A DNA stretch of 14,916 nt from an uncultured Oscillospiraceae bacterium. GTDB taxonomy: Bacteria > Bacillota > Clostridia > Oscillospirales > Acutalibacteraceae. The notes under the pieces were generated by a model that saw only the letters and a list, made by a program, of their open reading frames with translations, searched no databases and was not told the origin of the DNA. The stretch covers positions 1 to 14,916 of the forward strand of contig UQQZ01000057.1 of assembly GCA_900543305.1 (NCBI GenBank), given 5' to 3'. The position numbers were made by a program, and so were the translations under genes. Shown one piece after another: positions 13,952 to 14,916 of the stretch (position 1 is its first letter; the number at the start of each line of letters is the position of its first letter).

Positions 13952-14536
13952 TTGTTGCAGCGCTGTGCAAGTCAACTTGTAGGGTTCCTATATGGGAAGT
14001 CTGAGCTAGATCAATCAAAAAAAGCCATCTATCAGTACGGTACCGAACTGACCATATCGACGGCCACAGCTGTTGCATCCATCCTTCTGCTGGCAGCCCT
14101 GTTGGGAAATCTCCTGTGGGGAGTTATTTTCCTTGTCGTGTTTATTTCGTTCCGGCTCCCTGGAGGAGGGTATCACGCCTCAACATACCGCAACTGCTTC
14201 ATCCTGACCAATAGTGTCTTTTTAGCCTCTTTTATTCTATCACTGATTCTACTTTCTACTCCCAATATCACTCGAAATGTGCTTCTTCTGATAAGCTGTT
14301 TTGCCATTTGGGTGTTAGCGCCTATCTCCAATCCACACCATCCAGTTTCCGAGCGAACACTTCGCAAGAACAAAATTATAGTTCGAGGAATGGTCGTTGT
14401 AGATTCACTGCTTATGTTCCTTGGTGAGCTTCTCCTTTCCATGTATTCTTTGTTCTGCATTTTTACCGCATCCGTTGCGGCGGTGGCCGCAATGATGATA
14501 CTATCAAAATTGCTAGGAGGAACAACAAATGAGTGA
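13952..14536 (+). CDS. agrB: AgrB-type accessory gene regulator protein (peptide-processing membrane protease)
   Basis: This 194-residue multi-pass membrane cysteine protease cuts the AgrD C-terminus and forms the (thio)lactone ring. The catalytic signature is present: RLPGGGYHASTYRNC, with His75 and Cys82. Four to six hydrophobic helices are visible. The start is TTG at 13952 (a second TTG follows directly), 7 bases after AAAGGGGG. The rare start codon and the hairpin over the ribosome site suggest low, controlled translation. The stop overlaps the agrD start by 8 bases. The gene lies 62 bases after the kinase. Confidence 0.88.
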   Translation: MLQRCASQLVGFLYGKSELDQSKKAIYQYGTELTISTATAVASILLLAALLGNLLWGVIFLVVFISFRLPGGGYHASTYRNCFILTNSVFLASFILSLILLSTPNITRNVLLLISCFAIWVLAPISNPHHPVSERTLRKNKIIVRGMVVVDSLLMFLGELLLSMYSLFCIFTASVAAVAAMMILSKLLGGTTNE

Positions 14537-14648
14537 AATCATCAGCACAATCGCAGCCATCTTGGAAGCTATTGCCAACTTTGGAGCGGGAGCCGTTTCT
14601 CATGGTATTGGCTATGAACCCGAACTGCCCGAAGAGCTGCGCAAGTAA
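14529..14648 (+). CDS. agrD: AgrD-type cyclic lactone autoinducer precursor without cysteine
   Basis: This 39-residue signal precursor overlaps the agrB end by 8 bases and has a strong AGGAGG 8 bases upstream of ATG 14529. The N-terminus is an amphipathic membrane helix (SEIISTIAAILEAIANFG), as in AgrD leaders. The C-terminus YEPELPEELRK matches the conserved recognition tail (compare staphylococcal DEPEVPKEL and the listerial YEPK). No Cys exists anywhere; the ring nucleophile would be Ser24. By alignment of the tail, the predicted ring is S24-H-G-I-G28 (five residues), with an exocyclic tail of unknown length. A 6-residue ring ending at Tyr29 cannot be excluded. Serine lactones are known in a few staphylococci and are common in gut Clostridia-type AgrD peptides (from memory). 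Confidence 0.88.
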   Translation: MSEIISTIAAILEAIANFGAGAVSHGIGYEPELPEELRK

Positions 14649-14662
14649 TCCGCAATCCCCCA

Positions 14663-14721
14663 AGGAAAAGGGCCTGCCCTCCTGCCTGTAATTTGCAGAC
14701 AGGGGGATAGGCCCTTTTCCT
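14663..14721 (+). other. long stem-loop directly after agrD
   Basis: AGGAAAAGGGCCT pairs perfectly with AGGCCCTTTTCCT, and the inner part continues pairing to a 5-base loop (14690-14694). This gives about 25 bp with two mismatches. The 3' arm contains TTTT but no free T-run follows. It may protect the 3' end or act as a partial terminator. Confidence 0.6.
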
Positions 14722-14734
14722 GTGTAATGATTTA

Positions 14735-14773
14735 CGGCGGGTGTGGTTTGTACATCTGAAGCCACCACCGCCG
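14735..14773 (+). other. second stem-loop after agrD
   Basis: CGGCGG and CCGCCG close an imperfect stem of about 13 pairs (two mismatches) around a short loop. It has no T-run. It lies between the long stem-loop and the terminator. Confidence 0.4.
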
Positions 14774-14791
14774 AACGATACTGTCCTTATG

Positions 14792-14819
14792 CCGCAGTCC
14801 TCTGGACTGCGGTTTTTTT
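14792..14819 (+). terminator. intrinsic terminator of the agr-type operon
   Basis: A perfect 9-bp GC-rich stem (CCGCAGTCC / GGACTGCGG) with a 3-base loop is followed by seven T. This is the clear end of the plus-strand operon. Downstream, 14820-14916 shows no gene or structure that I can support. Confidence 0.9.
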
Positions 14820-14916
14820 ATATAGGAGTAAAACCTCATATAGAAAACACATTTCTTTTTCCCGTTGCCGCTCCCCTCCATTCTGATTTCGGTCACCCAA
14901 AAACCCGCAAACAGAA

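Noticed and set aside
1..14916. CRISPR arrays, tRNA/rRNA genes, insertion sequences
   Set aside because: No regular short repeats, no cloverleaf or rRNA-like stretches and no transposase or integrase reading frame were seen.

Overview
The window looks like a chromosomal segment of a Clostridia-class Firmicute, probably a gut Oscillospiraceae/Ruminococcaceae-type bacterium. This rests on strong AGGAGG-type ribosome sites, sigma-A promoters, an agr quorum-sensing locus, a carbohydrate-type ABC importer with lipoproteins, and a clostridial Cys-rich-peptide maturation cluster. Placement below class level is a guess. By eye, the transporter genes (about 1-3800) are clearly GC-richer than the agr genes (about 11.2-14.5 kb), so the region looks like a mosaic.

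Minus strand, read from about 10.67 kb down to 1. A good sigma-A promoter (10672-10644) drives a long run of same-direction genes. These are a radical SAM/SPASM peptide maturase (CcpM type), a TIGR04066-type maturation protein, an acyl-carrier-like small protein without the carrier serine, and a short Cys-rich RiPP precursor (B, 7740-7564). Next come a solute-binding lipoprotein (SBP2), a second Cys-rich precursor (A, 5723-5526) and a second lipoprotein (SBP1, 5412-3808). The run ends with two sugar-type ABC permeases, a DUF624/YesL-like membrane protein and a UgpC/MsmX-type ATPase. After a terminator-like pair of hairpins, the N-terminus of another solute-binding lipoprotein runs off the window edge.

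The [leader - precursor - hairpin - lipoprotein] module is present twice in tandem. In the promoter-distal copy both partners are interrupted: precursor A has an in-frame TGA in its Cys-rich core, and SBP1 has an in-frame TAG where its paralogue has Tyr. The shared permeases, ATPase and maturases are intact. No peptide exporter or protease is visible.

Centre (10.7-11.3 kb): a terminator, a small XRE-type repressor gene on the minus strand, and a compact divergent control region with two back-to-back promoters around an inverted repeat. The 8-mer TTGTAAAC occurs at the -35 of both the XRE promoter and the maturase promoter.

Plus strand, 11.2-14.8 kb: an unrecognised 167-residue protein, an AgrA-type LytTR response regulator, an AgrC-type sensor kinase, AgrB and AgrD. 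AgrD has no cysteine, so its signal would be a serine lactone. The agrB ribosome site lies inside a hairpin. Three stem-loops follow agrD, the last a textbook terminator. I see no gene in 14820-14916.

Working model (inference): quorum sensing and the XRE repressor control production of radical-SAM-modified Cys-rich peptides, each encoded next to its own binding lipoprotein. The lipoprotein and importer would recapture, sense or sequester the peptide, or a ligand it carries.
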